The notes beneath the pieces are model-generated. The model made no database searches. It worked only from the letters and a program-made list of their open reading frames with translations, and was not told where the DNA came from. Both the position numbers and the translations under genes were made by a program. From Paraphysomonas bandaiensis (lineage: Eukaryota; Chrysophyceae), in the NCBI GenBank assembly GCA_965644295.1, contig CBFFRP010000376.1, positions 62,001 through 126,000 of the forward strand: a stretch of 64,000 bases of DNA. The letters are read 5' to 3'. The stretch's first letter is position 1, and every line of letters begins with the position of its first letter. Shown one piece after another: positions 11,130-21,279 of this stretch.

Positions 11130-11650
11130 ATCCAGCAATATTAGTAATTCACACCCTCCCAATATGAAGAGAAGCAGAGTGTACCTGCCTTTATGTATGT
11201 ATGTATGTATGTATGTATGTATGTATGTATGTATGTATGTATGTATGTATGTATGTATGTATGTATGTATGTATGTATGTATGTATGTATGTATGTATGT
11301 AGGTAGGTATGCTCTGCTTGTATTCGTGTACCTATTCATCTACGTACTTTGGGAGGTATGTGTACAGCACCTGTACAGAACTCTCCTGACACATGATAAC
11401 TACACATGGTTACTGTGTTGTGGTTAGATACACGCCGAGCGGAACATATGGGCATTTTGGAATCTTTTTACCACTTGTTTGAGCAGATGGTAATGCGTTT
11501 CACACTTTTGATATTACGACAGAGTACCTGCTCATAACATATCACCGGAGTGATCTTAAGTATGGGTGCGACTGGATCGATGCAATTGGAAGGTATGATG
11601 CCATCTGCTCGCACTCATTATGCCTTGTTAATCTTTACGTAGAGTTAAAT
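11130..11650. other. Divergent intergenic region between hydrolase and EF-hand gene
   Basis: About 520 bp between head-to-head genes, including the tetranucleotide microsatellite listed separately. No other element is recognised. Confidence 0.5.
11193..11300. repeat. ATGT tetranucleotide microsatellite, about 27 copies
   Basis: An uninterrupted run of ATGT ending in two AGGT-like variants (GTAGGTAGGTATG). It lies about 65 bp upstream of the hydrolase start. Both strands are open through it and translate to repetitive Tyr-Ile-His-Thr or Cys-Met-Tyr-Val peptides, which are artefacts. Confidence 0.97.
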
Positions 11651-12460
11651 ATGGCGCTGGATGCGTCGGATGTGGACACCCCGCGCGGAGTGTCGGCTAA
11701 GGAAGAGGTCAAGCGCCTGAGGACTCTCATCGTGCACAAGAGTGCCGAAACTCTGGAAGCCCTCGCTAAAGCAAAATTCACAGAGATGGATGTAGACCAG
11801 AATGGTTTTCTTGAGAACAAGGAATTGAAGTCTGTTGTGGAATGGGTTCTTACCTGCTATACTGATAAAGTCGGAGATGAGGAAGAATTCAAAGTCAAAA
11901 TGATGGAACGCTTGGATGCTAACAAGGACGGAAAACTCGATATTGTGGAATTCGAAACTCTTTTCAAGGAGATGATTAATCGCATGCTTCTCATGCAACG
12001 TGCGAAGGCGAAATTTCTGGAGTTTGACACCAACAAGAACGGTCGAATCGAAGGGAACGAAATCTTAGATGTGGTGAAATGGACTATGCAAGTGTACCCA
12101 GGAGATGACCAGTTTGCTATGCCGGATAAATTAATATCTATGTTTGATGCCAATAAGGACAATTCACTTGATCTGAAAGAGTTTTCAGATGTCTTCGAAA
12201 AGATGCTAATTCGTCTCGAACTTATTGAGAAGGCTCGCGCTAAATTCCGGGAACTGGACTCGAATTCCAGTGGCACACTGGAAGCCAATGAGATTGACAC
12301 TTTAGTGTCATGGGTTCTCGAATCTGACCATCTAACGACTGTAAAGGACAAGACAAGTTTTAAACAACAGATAATGGGTACATTCGATTCTAACGGTGAC
12401 GGTATGATTGACCTTCCAGAGTTTACCAATCTTTTCACGAGTACTCTAATAGAAACATGA
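11651..12460 (+). CDS. Six-EF-hand calcium-binding protein
   Basis: Intronless, 269 residues. Six evenly spaced loops are visible: DVDQNGFLENKE, DANKDGKLDIVE, DTNKNGRIEGNE, DANKDNSLDLKE, DSNSSGTLEANE and DSNGDGMIDLPE, arranged as three pairs about 85 residues apart. Loops 4 and 5 have a substitution at the conserved Gly or an acidic position (KDNS, SSGT) and may bind weakly. There is no signal peptide or membrane segment, so it is probably a cytosolic calcium sensor or buffer, similar in architecture to hexa-EF-hand proteins of the calbindin type, though orthology is not implied. Each pair repeats the same framework (RAKAKFLEFDTN, KARAKFRELDSN), which suggests internal triplication. Confidence 0.95.
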   Translation: MALDASDVDTPRGVSAKEEVKRLRTLIVHKSAETLEALAKAKFTEMDVDQNGFLENKELKSVVEWVLTCYTDKVGDEEEFKVKMMERLDANKDGKLDIVEFETLFKEMINRMLLMQRAKAKFLEFDTNKNGRIEGNEILDVVKWTMQVYPGDDQFAMPDKLISMFDANKDNSLDLKEFSDVFEKMLIRLELIEKARAKFRELDSNSSGTLEANEIDTLVSWVLESDHLTTVKDKTSFKQQIMGTFDSNGDGMIDLPEFTNLFTSTLIET

Positions 12461-13753
12461 TCGGTATGTAACGTGCTGATAGTGTGTGGAATGTCCACTA
12501 TTTATAAGTATACATGTTTCCATTCTTAATATATCAGCGAAGCGCTCTTTTTAGTCCTAATATAATAATGTTATTATATATCCTTCTCAAAAGATGACAG
12601 CTTCACAGTCAATGAATAACAGAGTTATGAAGTAGGTAGTGGTGACTGGCAAATTGCAGGATTACTTTTCCATATATATTTGAGTGAGAAAAATATATAC
12701 TAGACACGTACTTCGAGTACATGATATAAGAGTTGATGATTACTGCTCTCTGGTGTGTAAAATGTGATGAAGAATGTGTCTTATAGTGTATTTATATACG
12801 TACCAATATATCAGTGAAGCCAGTAGTAATAAATGTCTTACTATTAGCAATAGGCGCTGAAGTACCAGAACTAAAACAGCATTGCAATTTAACTAGCTAG
12901 CTAACTAGTGCTCAACTCTGATATCCTATTATTTAGCGCTACGATAGCTGCTTGTGACTGCAGAAACCAAGGTGCAACCACTTTTTCTCTATCACTCAAA
13001 GAAAACGCTGTGATCAAACAGAATGTTGATATACCTGACATCTACTGACTTCAGGATATTGACTCCTTAGTATGAACAGCCCGGATGCTTGATTTCAGCA
13101 GGCAGCCCAATACCCCGGATGCCCTTGAGGTGGGCCTATTTCCGGTGCCTGTTTATTCGTCAAGGCTCAAAGACGTCTACATAAGTAACACATATATTAG
13201 TGTCCCTTGTACCACACAAGCATTAGGCTATGAATGGGCAGTACTATATCTGCTGACTATATGTGCGGCTCATGTTATTTTCGCGGAGGAATATATATCC
13301 CCCAGAACACCACGAGAAGGTGCGAGTTCGACTTTGTTTAGGGGGGACAGTATGTTTACGCGATAATCTAATCAATACACTCTTAATACTGAAAGTGTGA
13401 ATATTTACTACATGCATATACCGACCGTATTACATGCTAGATAAAAAATTGGAGCAGTTGGGTACATTTTGATCTAGTACTATTTATTTAATTTCTTGAA
13501 ATGTTATCACGATTTATATATTTTAAGCCGTATATAACCTAATGGAAATATGCTATTCCGCAAGCATGAGTCCCTTACTACATCACTTTACTTCCTCTTT
13601 ATTCTATCGGTGAAAAATTTTAATTAGTTATGTACTATTGAATACAGTGGTGGTACTAGTTTGCAGCTGCTAAAACATGATATTTAAACAGCAATGATAT
13701 AAGATATGTACTGTGTATGCATGAAGGAACACTAACTCAAGGCAAAGAGATAT
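12461..13753. other. Intergenic, contains repeat copy C
   Basis: Between the EF-hand gene and the convergent RlmN-like gene. Apart from the repeat at 12828-13348 it is AT-rich with no supported gene. Confidence 0.6.
12828..13348 (+). repeat. Dispersed repeat family 1, copy C
   Basis: Begins AATGTCTTACTATTAGCAAT and ends GACTTTGTTTAGGGGGGACA. Compared with copy A it has several internal deletions (for example a shortened GACGTC-rich part) but keeps GCCCGGATGCTTGA and CTTGTACCACACAAGCATTA. Confidence 0.85.
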
Positions 13754-15151
13754 TTATCGTCGGCCCAAAAATATCCATCTTCTACACACTACAGCACAGA
13801 GTGATAACAGAACGATTATAGGAACAGGTTGCAGTAAGTATGAAGACAGCGATGTGGTATCGGTGGTGGCCGCGGGCACACACGACTGGCCAGAGGAATC
13901 AACGGAAGCTCGGGGAATTGGAGCACTCTGGGTTGACTTCAGACTTTTTGCCTTCACGGATTGCGAAGACTGCTTATTTCCACTGGATGCAGTATTAGTA
14001 TTAGACCCAATATCTTCGATGTCTCTGGTGACTGTTTCTGGGCTAACGGCTGAAGGATTCTTCAATGCTAACTGCCCACAGGCGCCGGCAATATCCTGCC
14101 CCATTTCCTGTCGCACACGAGAAAATATCTGATACTCGTCTGAAGTACAGATCTGGTAGAACCGATCAATACTGTCCTGAGTGGGGGGCTCAAAGTTTTG
14201 ACCGGGAACATCCGTGGGATTGTAAGGGATCAAATTCAATAAGATATGTTTCCTGCGAGGAGCTAAGAGTTTACCTAGTTCGTGTGCATGCTCCTCAAGG
14301 TCGTTCACATCTTTGATGAGGATGTATTCGATCATGACACTTGTCACCTTCATTAAGGTGCGCTTGTTGGGCTTAGATCGACTGACGTGATAGTCGATGG
14401 CATCAATAAGTTTATCAATATGATGCCCAGCAGCGGCAGGAACGATTTTCAATCGTACCTCCTGATTCGGTGCATGTAGAGAGAGTGCCAGGTTAACGTT
14501 TGTAAGCTCATCGGTGAGTCGTTTCATATACTTGACAACTCCGACGGTGGAAACCGTGACGTGTCTTGCAGAGAGCCCAAGGCGCTTGGAGTCCACTAAA
14601 AATTCAACGGCCAACTTGACATTCTCGTAGTTATTTAGAGGTTCACCCATTCCCATAAACACAACGTTGCGAACCTTGGAAACTTGATTAGCGTATACGA
14701 CCTGCTCAACTATTTCACCGGACGTAAGATCGCCGATGATTCCCATTGTACCAGTAGCACAAAACCTGCACCCCATTTGGCAGCCGACCTGCGACGAAAC
14801 ACACACTGTAGTGTGTCCAAGATGTTGAATGACAACAGTCTCAATACGATGCCCATCCTGCAGCTCAATGAGCAACTTTGTGGTGTCTCCCCTCGATGAC
14901 ACTGACTTCTCAACAACCTTTGAGGTAAACTGCGAAAATCCCTCTTTCAGTTCCTTCTCAACAGCTTTTGGTACACACCATTCTCGCATAGGAACATCCT
15001 GTAGAGCGACATCAGGATGCGCAATCATCCACTTCCAAAGCTTGTACTTGTGCTTCGAGCTGCTGTTATGTTTAGAGAAGACGTTGGACACGCTGACCTC
15101 ATCCCAGATCGACTTGTGCACTAAATCCGCATTCTTTCTCCTAGGCGCCAT
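13754..15151 (-). CDS. RlmN-like radical SAM adenine C2-methyltransferase with C-terminal membrane anchor
   Basis: Intronless, 465 residues. Radical-SAM core has the CX3CX2C cluster (GCQMGCRFCATG), preceded by TTVCVSSQ and followed by NVVFMGMGEPLNNYENV, LSLHAP, LNLIPYNP and a late Cys in GQDIAGACGQL. In bacterial RlmN/Cfr enzymes two further cysteines, one just before the cluster and one in the ACGQL motif, are catalytic; both are present, so methyl transfer to an adenine C2 in rRNA or tRNA is plausible. After about residue 350 comes a ~75-residue Ser/Thr-rich linker and then a hydrophobic segment (VPIIVLLSLCAVV) followed by CRRWIFLGRR, the layout of a tail-anchored protein. There is no obvious N-terminal organelle presequence (MAPRRKNADLVHK). 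The location is inferred to be the cytosolic face of a membrane. Confidence 0.93.
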   Translation of the reverse strand: MAPRRKNADLVHKSIWDEVSVSNVFSKHNSSSKHKYKLWKWMIAHPDVALQDVPMREWCVPKAVEKELKEGFSQFTSKVVEKSVSSRGDTTKLLIELQDGHRIETVVIQHLGHTTVCVSSQVGCQMGCRFCATGTMGIIGDLTSGEIVEQVVYANQVSKVRNVVFMGMGEPLNNYENVKLAVEFLVDSKRLGLSARHVTVSTVGVVKYMKRLTDELTNVNLALSLHAPNQEVRLKIVPAAAGHHIDKLIDAIDYHVSRSKPNKRTLMKVTSVMIEYILIKDVNDLEEHAHELGKLLAPRRKHILLNLIPYNPTDVPGQNFEPPTQDSIDRFYQICTSDEYQIFSRVRQEMGQDIAGACGQLALKNPSAVSPETVTRDIEDIGSNTNTASSGNKQSSQSVKAKSLKSTQSAPIPRASVDSSGQSCVPAATTDTTSLSSYLLQPVPIIVLLSLCAVVCRRWIFLGRR

Positions 15152-15781
15152 TATGGTTTAGTCGAATAATCCGTTTGAATGTGTGTGAATTGAAGTAATT
15201 CTGTAGATAAGTTGCTTGATGTATAGCACACAGAGACCCGCTTGAGGGCGGTGAGTTTATAAAGTGAAGTGCGGGATGAACGGATCGGATCGTCCCCAGC
15301 CAACCGTATGTTGTATACGGCACTGTGTAGCATAAACTATACAGCAGACTGTGTGTATAGAACAGCGTACACCACAGTATTCTTCCGCTTCTTTCTCAGA
15401 ACTCCATTGTATTCCACAGCACTACAGTATGCACATCGCATTCCAGGACAAAAAAAAGGTACAGTGTAGGCAAAAACGGACAGTACCCGGACTTCGCACG
15501 TGGTCACCCACCGTACTACTAACCGGGCCAGATGCAACTTAACTTCCGCGAGCGGAACGAGAGCGGGTGCGGTTTGCATTGTATGACCGTCCATACCGGG
15601 CACACCTCGTTCACTATATACTAACCTAACCTATCACACCCATCTATAGGACGAGCATGTACAGCATGGATAGCAGTGTGGGAAATATATATGAATATAC
15701 AGGAAAGCGAGTGAGCAGATGTCGATATATGGCACGCTCGGCTAATAGGGGAATGTTAGGTCGTGCTGTGTGATCGCATCG
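15152..15781. promoter_or_regulatory. Shared divergent promoter region of the RlmN-like and HPAT-like genes
   Basis: A 630-bp head-to-head intergenic region. It carries, at 15313-15334, a 22-bp element whose first 20 bases read GTATAC-GGCACT-GTGTAGCA. The same element with one mismatch is present at 41272-41293, with looser versions at 53878-53899 and 28926-28947, all in divergent promoters. The promoter role is inferred from position. Confidence 0.5.
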
Positions 15782-17152
15782 ATGGTAGGTGTAAAGAAGA
15801 GGGCGGACAGAGAGGGCAGGCGGTGGCCTGTGGTCCTGTATATCATCACTGGTCTGGTTATTGTGTGGTCAGTGTTCTCTCTGCACTATAGGGCGGTGCT
15901 GTCGAGACAGGAGACAGCCCCTGAGGACCGTGTAGACCATATTAGTCATGGGGAGCAACTGCAATTGAGGTCAAATGGACGAAACGATGTGCATATCGGA
16001 GACCTCAATCAGAGCAGTCAGATACATGAACCGCAACACACTCGCTCTAATACTAATCCAATTAACGAGAATATGTTCGGTGTGGATAGAGGAGCATCAG
16101 AAGACATACATGTCGTATTCTCAACAGATTGTAGTCCTTATCAGGACTGGCAGACGCTTTTATTGTTTCACTCTGGCAGAGCAGTGCAACAGAAAGGTAC
16201 GATGACTCGAATAGCTAGTGGGTGCACTGAAGACAAAAAAGCAAAGCTTGTGGACTTGTACAAAAGTCTTCATCCTAAGTATCATATTCATTTTACTCCG
16301 GATTATAAAACAGATGCAAAGACAAAAAAGAAGTATGAATTTTATAATAAACCATTCGGTATGCTGCATTGGTTAGAGAACGCTGATCCACCGATATTAA
16401 ATGGAACGATAATTGCACTCGTCGATCCGGATTTCGTATTTTTGCGCCCACTCACACCTGAGATGGCAGGTCAAGCTAACACAATTGTAAGTGGGGCAGT
16501 AACTAACGCTGATATATTTGAACGGGTGAAGCCCGGCAGGGCAGTGGCTCAACAGTATGGCTTAGGTGCGCCATGGGTTCAAGATAGTAACCGCGAGCTC
16601 AATCGTACCAGAATATGTGGTCCACACTCCCCGTGTTTACGGGTACCAAGTCAACGTGATGGAAGTAAGTACTATTCTGTTGGAGCTCCGTATATATTGG
16701 AGCGCAGTGATATGTATCGCTTAGCACAGTCTTGGGTACGTTTTGTACCTCGGGTCTATGAAGGGTACCCAGATCTATTGGCTGAGATGTTTGCATACTC
16801 CATGGCTGCGGCCCATGAAAACCTTCCTCATTTGCGTGTAGATCATTTTATGGTGTCTAACATAGACGCTGGTGGAGAAGGGTGGCCCTGGGTAGACGCT
16901 CTTGGCGATAATGTATGTGCTCCGCCCGAAAATGGAATATTTTTTCCCTCGCACCCGATGCCTACATTTGTACACTATTGTCAGTTCTTCCGAGCGGCGG
17001 AGTGGGGGTTTCATAAACGACGTGTTTACGGTGATATTTTCTCGTGTCATCGCCCAATGCTTCTGGAGCCACCGAAGGATAGCTGGATAGCGAAAGTCGA
17101 TTATAAAAATAGAGATGGAGAGGTGATACATATGACATATTCGTGGTTTTGA
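15782..17152 (+). CDS. HPAT/SERGT-family glycosyltransferase (hydroxyproline or serine O-glycosyltransferase-like)
   Basis: Intronless, 456 residues from the ATG at 15782. It is a type II membrane protein: basic N-terminus (KKRADREGRR), one transmembrane helix (VVLYIITGLVIVWSVFSL), a ~75-residue stem, then a lumenal catalytic domain. Motifs resembling plant hydroxyproline arabinosyltransferase and peptidyl-serine galactosyltransferase are FSTDCSPYQDWQTLLLFHS, YEFYNKPFGMLHWL, a DxD-like element IIALVDPDFVFLRPL, and a late region YPDLLAEMFAYSMAAAHE. In plants these enzymes modify hydroxyproline or serine of extensin-type proteins in ER/Golgi. Metazoans generally lack the family. Donor sugar and acceptor are unknown here. 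It shares a divergent promoter with the RlmN-like gene. Confidence 0.85.
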   Translation: MVGVKKRADREGRRWPVVLYIITGLVIVWSVFSLHYRAVLSRQETAPEDRVDHISHGEQLQLRSNGRNDVHIGDLNQSSQIHEPQHTRSNTNPINENMFGVDRGASEDIHVVFSTDCSPYQDWQTLLLFHSGRAVQQKGTMTRIASGCTEDKKAKLVDLYKSLHPKYHIHFTPDYKTDAKTKKKYEFYNKPFGMLHWLENADPPILNGTIIALVDPDFVFLRPLTPEMAGQANTIVSGAVTNADIFERVKPGRAVAQQYGLGAPWVQDSNRELNRTRICGPHSPCLRVPSQRDGSKYYSVGAPYILERSDMYRLAQSWVRFVPRVYEGYPDLLAEMFAYSMAAAHENLPHLRVDHFMVSNIDAGGEGWPWVDALGDNVCAPPENGIFFPSHPMPTFVHYCQFFRAAEWGFHKRRVYGDIFSCHRPMLLEPPKDSWIAKVDYKNRDGEVIHMTYSWF

Positions 17153-18903
17153 GTATGTTTTGCCAATATATGTATCGATTATATTCAATGTGTGTTATAT
17201 GCACTAATGTTATCATTTTGTTGTAGATTGTCAAAATGTCGCGTACACAAGTTCGGAGAAGTGCGTTTGTTTTATGCGTGCTGCATAGTGCTTTGAATGC
17301 TGCACTGACAGACTACAAAGAGAAGATGTGCACAAACACCACACATGCGAACTACGATAAAAGCACAAATGTTGCACTGATAAAATATTAGCATTTTGTG
17401 TTTCTCCTCCTGCTGCATGTTTGCTATAGTTTTAAACTGTTCGTACTTCTTTTTGAATCTGCGTGGAAGTTATTGTCTTTAGTGTTAATAATGGAACGAT
17501 AACTAGTTGCTTAGATTTATACTACAATGCGATTATATATTTTACCACAGTGGAATAATCATCACTACTTCTATATTTCAGTGGCATGTCATCTTCTAGG
17601 CAACAGTCAAGAAAATATCAAACAATAAATTTGTAATTGTCTGTATTGATATGTTGATGACATCGTTGCTGCACTTACTGCATTATTAGCTAAATTCACA
17701 TTGTCGTTGCATTATTCATCATTGGTAAACGTAATACCGATCCAATGACCTCTTGAATTCATAGAATAGCTCCTTGGTATTCCAATATATATTAGATTAC
17801 AGACATTCTTTCAGATTGAATAGGCAGACCAGGGCAAAAGAACAATATACTGCTATATAATATTGAAAGCAAGCTTTTCAACAATACTGTTGCAATGTTG
17901 CAATACCTTTTATAATTTATCCAGCTGTTGCAACCCTCAACAAAGACGAACTCGCACATTTTCGTGGTGTTCTGGGAGATAAGTAAGTACTAAAGATATA
18001 TCTTTGGGAAACTAATGTGAGCCGCATATATGTAGTCAGCAGCTACATTCTACATTAGTTCTGACTCTTACACTCCTATTACTATAATAAGATATTCACT
18101 ACTCTAATAAATACACACATAATACACTGTGTATAGGAGGTCATTCATATTTTCTGTAAATAATATGGAGGTAAATTATAGTTGTCAGCCTACTATATGA
18201 ATAATGAGCAGCTAATTTAAACAATGACTAATATATTATACCTGCTACTTCATCGAGCTTCCAATACGATAATATATCTCCGATTTCAATGATTGCTATT
18301 GTTGATGCCCTATGCAAACAACTGTGGAGGTCATACCATAGGTTTCTATTGTATCAAACTTATCCTAAGTGTAGTAGAAATTTGTTAAAATATAAAAATA
18401 TCACAGTTGTTCAAATACTAGTGATGTGTTTTACAATAACTCATACTAGTTTTATATCTGCAAGCATTTATTACGAAGTTAAGATCTTTTAGATTTAAAA
18501 AGCACGTGTACAGTTTGTTGTAGTGCATATCAAAAAGGCTAAAATCAAATTATATTGGTTAACAGAAATTATCTCGTGGTGATGTAGAGCATCTACATAA
18601 AGGTGCTTCTTGTATCTTGTAGGATACTTGTAGCACAAACGCACAAAGCACAGACTATAGCTACACTATAGTATGAAATATCAAAAGCTTAAACATTACT
18701 GGAGTGAGCATAAGATTTTTAAATAGCTCGGTGTGTGAGGCAAGTACATAAGTACAAACACTTGATTCGCAAAGAAACAACACTCAACATTTCGATATTG
18801 CTTCAGTGAAATAATATTATATTATTGGGTTTAAAAAAGCTAGCTAATGCGACCAATGTATCCCATTTACATGATTCAATACACAAATTGATAGATATGT
18901 CAC
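17153..18903. other. Intergenic, 1.75 kb, no supported gene
   Basis: Very AT-rich sequence between two convergent genes (HPAT-like + and histidine kinase -). It contains the deleted repeat copy D. A small ORF at 18289-18492 has no recognisable features. Confidence 0.55.
17934..18101 (-). repeat. Dispersed repeat family 1, copy D, internally deleted
   Basis: Runs from CCCTCAACAAAGACGAACTC to AAGATATTCACTA with about 380 bp of the middle missing. Both family ends are retained, which supports the end definitions used for the other copies. Confidence 0.8.
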
Positions 18904-21279
18904 TCATAGCCATTTCATTACAACATCATTTAGTCGCTCAAGTGTTATCGGCTTCGTACAAAAATCGTTCATCCCGGCGTTTATGCATATTGTTTTATCT
19001 CTATCCGAGGCGCTCGCTGTTAGTGCCACTATAGGAATTTCATCCTCAGATTCAATTCCATTTTTTCGTTCTGTCATTCTGATACACTGTGATGCCTCAA
19101 TACCATCCATGATGGGCATTAAGCAATCCATGAGTATGAGGTCAAATGTTTGACCAGGAGAATTGAAGAGGTCAAGTGCATCTTTTCCATTCTCCACAAC
19201 GACGACATTCTTGTAGCCAAGACGAGAAAGCATATGTGTGACCACTTTACGGTTGACCACATTGTCTTCTGCGACCATGATACGAGCGTACGTCATTGAA
19301 GAAGACGCATCTAGTCTCGACAATCTCTTTTTCGGGGTTGGGGGACGAATATCTAATACAGCGAAATGTTTCAGCGGAATATTTGCCCATACTTTCGAAC
19401 CGACACCAACAGTAGACTCGATGCCCACAGTACCGCCCATTACCTCAACCAATTGACGAGATATACTAAGACCCAGGCCAGATCCACCGTATTGCCTCGA
19501 CACAGATGCACTGGCCTGCGTAAACGGATTAAACAGAACGGATGTGTCCTCTATCCCTACTCCAGAGTCGACCACTTCCAAATGTATCATATGCATTGTT
19601 GTGTCAGCTTCAAGAGGAGACATAGAAACACTAAGTGTGACACTTCCATGCTCAGTGAACTTTACTGCATTACTCAAAAAGTTCAGTACAACTTGCTTGA
19701 GGCGGTTCGGGTCGCCTTTGTACAAGTTCCTCGTATTTTGCAGACTTGGGTCAATGTGCAGATGCAGTGGGAGGTTTTTCTTATTGGCGTTGTACACCAC
19801 TAGCAGATGAGTTTTTTCCACAACATCTTTCACAAGATCAAAAGGGATATCTTCGAGCTGAATTTTGCCAAGTTCAATTTTCGTCAGATCCAAGATATCG
19901 TTTATCAATGAAAGGAGTGTGTCACTTGAGCTCTCAATCCCTTCCACAAACTCCCTCTGTTGTTCCGTCAATTCTGTCTCCAGAAGAAGTGAAGTCATTC
20001 CAACAACCCCATTTATGGGAGTGCGGATCTCATGACTCATCGTGGCTAGGAATTCAGACTTTATTCTTGACTCATCGATAGCCTTCTGTTCGCGTATAAT
20101 AGCATCACAGCGATCCTTTTCTGCTCGCTGGCACTCCTCCTCCAGCAGACGCTGCTCTGTAACATCACGAGTAAAACATCGTGTATGGATATACTGTCCG
20201 CGATCGTTCAGGTATACGGAACTGTCAATTAGCACATGTCGTACGGACCCATCTTTATGCCTTAGGCGGGCGGGAAATTGTTGAAAATTCTCATTTTTCT
20301 GGATCTTCTCAAGGATAGTCGAAATGACACTCACATCAGTGTGAAAGTCGGCAATTGAAGATCCAATGATTTGTGTGTGATCGTATCCCAAAGTTCCAAT
20401 GTCACTTGCATTAGCCCATATTACTACCCCATCTGTCCCAATCCAATGCAATCCCAACCCTCCTGACTCGGCAAAATATTGGATATCTTCGAATTGCTTC
20501 CGCTTAATCTCATCGGCAGTTATATCCCGCACCACGAACACACCACATACGCTTTCTTCCTTTTCCGTGATCACTGTAGGCATTGTACGGCACACATCCA
20601 CCGCTAAATGCTTGTTGACGCCCGTTTTGGTGCGTATGTCAACCTTATTACACGTCGATGATTCTCCACTCAAGGCCTTTTCAAGCACAAGTGTCATAAT
20701 ATTGCATTTTCCTTCGTCAAACACCTCGGCATAATTCTTCCCGATTGCTTCCGACTTTGAATATTCTGTAAGCTGCTCCAATTCAGTATCCCAAGTGGCT
20801 ATGGTACCATCGGCCAGTACGCTAAATACATCACCTATCCATTCAAAGGGCTGAGTCGTTAGATGTTCCACAGGACGCTCTACCAGGAATGTACCACCAG
20901 CCTTTCCTTTCCGGCAAATAATTGTCTCAATATGCTGACTGGAATTGTCTTTGCGTTGTCTAAAATAACGGGTGCGTGTTTCAGGAATGGCGTAACTGTT
21001 GGATCCAATAATATCATCTACGCGCCACCCTAATATCGTCTCCACTCCTTTCGATATGCTGGTGACTGTACCGCTGCTGTCGAATAGAGTGACTATGAAC
21101 TCCTCTTCAATATCAAGACAGTCAGCGAACTCATCCAACAATCCCCACTTCGAGCTGATCATTAGTGATGAGAGTGATACCTCAGAAGATGTGTGAGACG
21201 AGGATGAGGTGGGGGAGACGTCACTGTCGCTTAACTGGGAACACAGAGAGGTCATCAGCAAGATATTGAACTCCTCCAT
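18904..21279 (-). CDS. Hybrid sensor histidine kinase with three PAS domains and a receiver domain
   Basis: Intronless, 791 residues and no membrane segments, so probably cytosolic. Three PAS-like modules occupy roughly residues 55-140, 145-260 and 270-385 (WRVDDIIGS, YSKSEAIGKNYAEVF, LGYDHTQIIGSS). The HisKA dimerisation domain has the phospho-accepting His in MSHEIRTPINGVVG. The ATPase domain has the N box (LNFLSNAVKFT), G1 (DSGVGI) and G2 (GGSGLGLSI). The C-terminal receiver starts RIMVAEDN and has the phospho-accepting Asp in LILMDCLMPIMDG and the conserved Lys in FCTKPI. All catalytic residues are present, so it should autophosphorylate and pass phosphate His to Asp within one chain, then to a histidine phosphotransfer protein elsewhere. 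The signal is not known; PAS domains often sense light, oxygen or redox. Confidence 0.95.
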   Translation of the reverse strand: MEEFNILLMTSLCSQLSDSDVSPTSSSSHTSSEVSLSSLMISSKWGLLDEFADCLDIEEEFIVTLFDSSGTVTSISKGVETILGWRVDDIIGSNSYAIPETRTRYFRQRKDNSSQHIETIICRKGKAGGTFLVERPVEHLTTQPFEWIGDVFSVLADGTIATWDTELEQLTEYSKSEAIGKNYAEVFDEGKCNIMTLVLEKALSGESSTCNKVDIRTKTGVNKHLAVDVCRTMPTVITEKEESVCGVFVVRDITADEIKRKQFEDIQYFAESGGLGLHWIGTDGVVIWANASDIGTLGYDHTQIIGSSIADFHTDVSVISTILEKIQKNENFQQFPARLRHKDGSVRHVLIDSSVYLNDRGQYIHTRCFTRDVTEQRLLEEECQRAEKDRCDAIIREQKAIDESRIKSEFLATMSHEIRTPINGVVGMTSLLLETELTEQQREFVEGIESSSDTLLSLINDILDLTKIELGKIQLEDIPFDLVKDVVEKTHLLVVYNANKKNLPLHLHIDPSLQNTRNLYKGDPNRLKQVVLNFLSNAVKFTEHGSVTLSVSMSPLEADTTMHMIHLEVVDSGVGIEDTSVLFNPFTQASASVSRQYGGSGLGLSISRQLVEVMGGTVGIESTVGVGSKVWANIPLKHFAVLDIRPPTPKKRLSRLDASSSMTYARIMVAEDNVVNRKVVTHMLSRLGYKNVVVVENGKDALDLFNSPGQTFDLILMDCLMPIMDGIEASQCIRMTERKNGIESEDEIPIVALTASASDRDKTICINAGMNDFCTKPITLERLNDVVMKWL

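Noticed and set aside
11164-11427. ORF of Cys-Met-Tyr-Val repeats on the plus strand and Tyr-Ile-His-Thr repeats on the minus strand
   Set aside because: Pure translation of the ATGT microsatellite.
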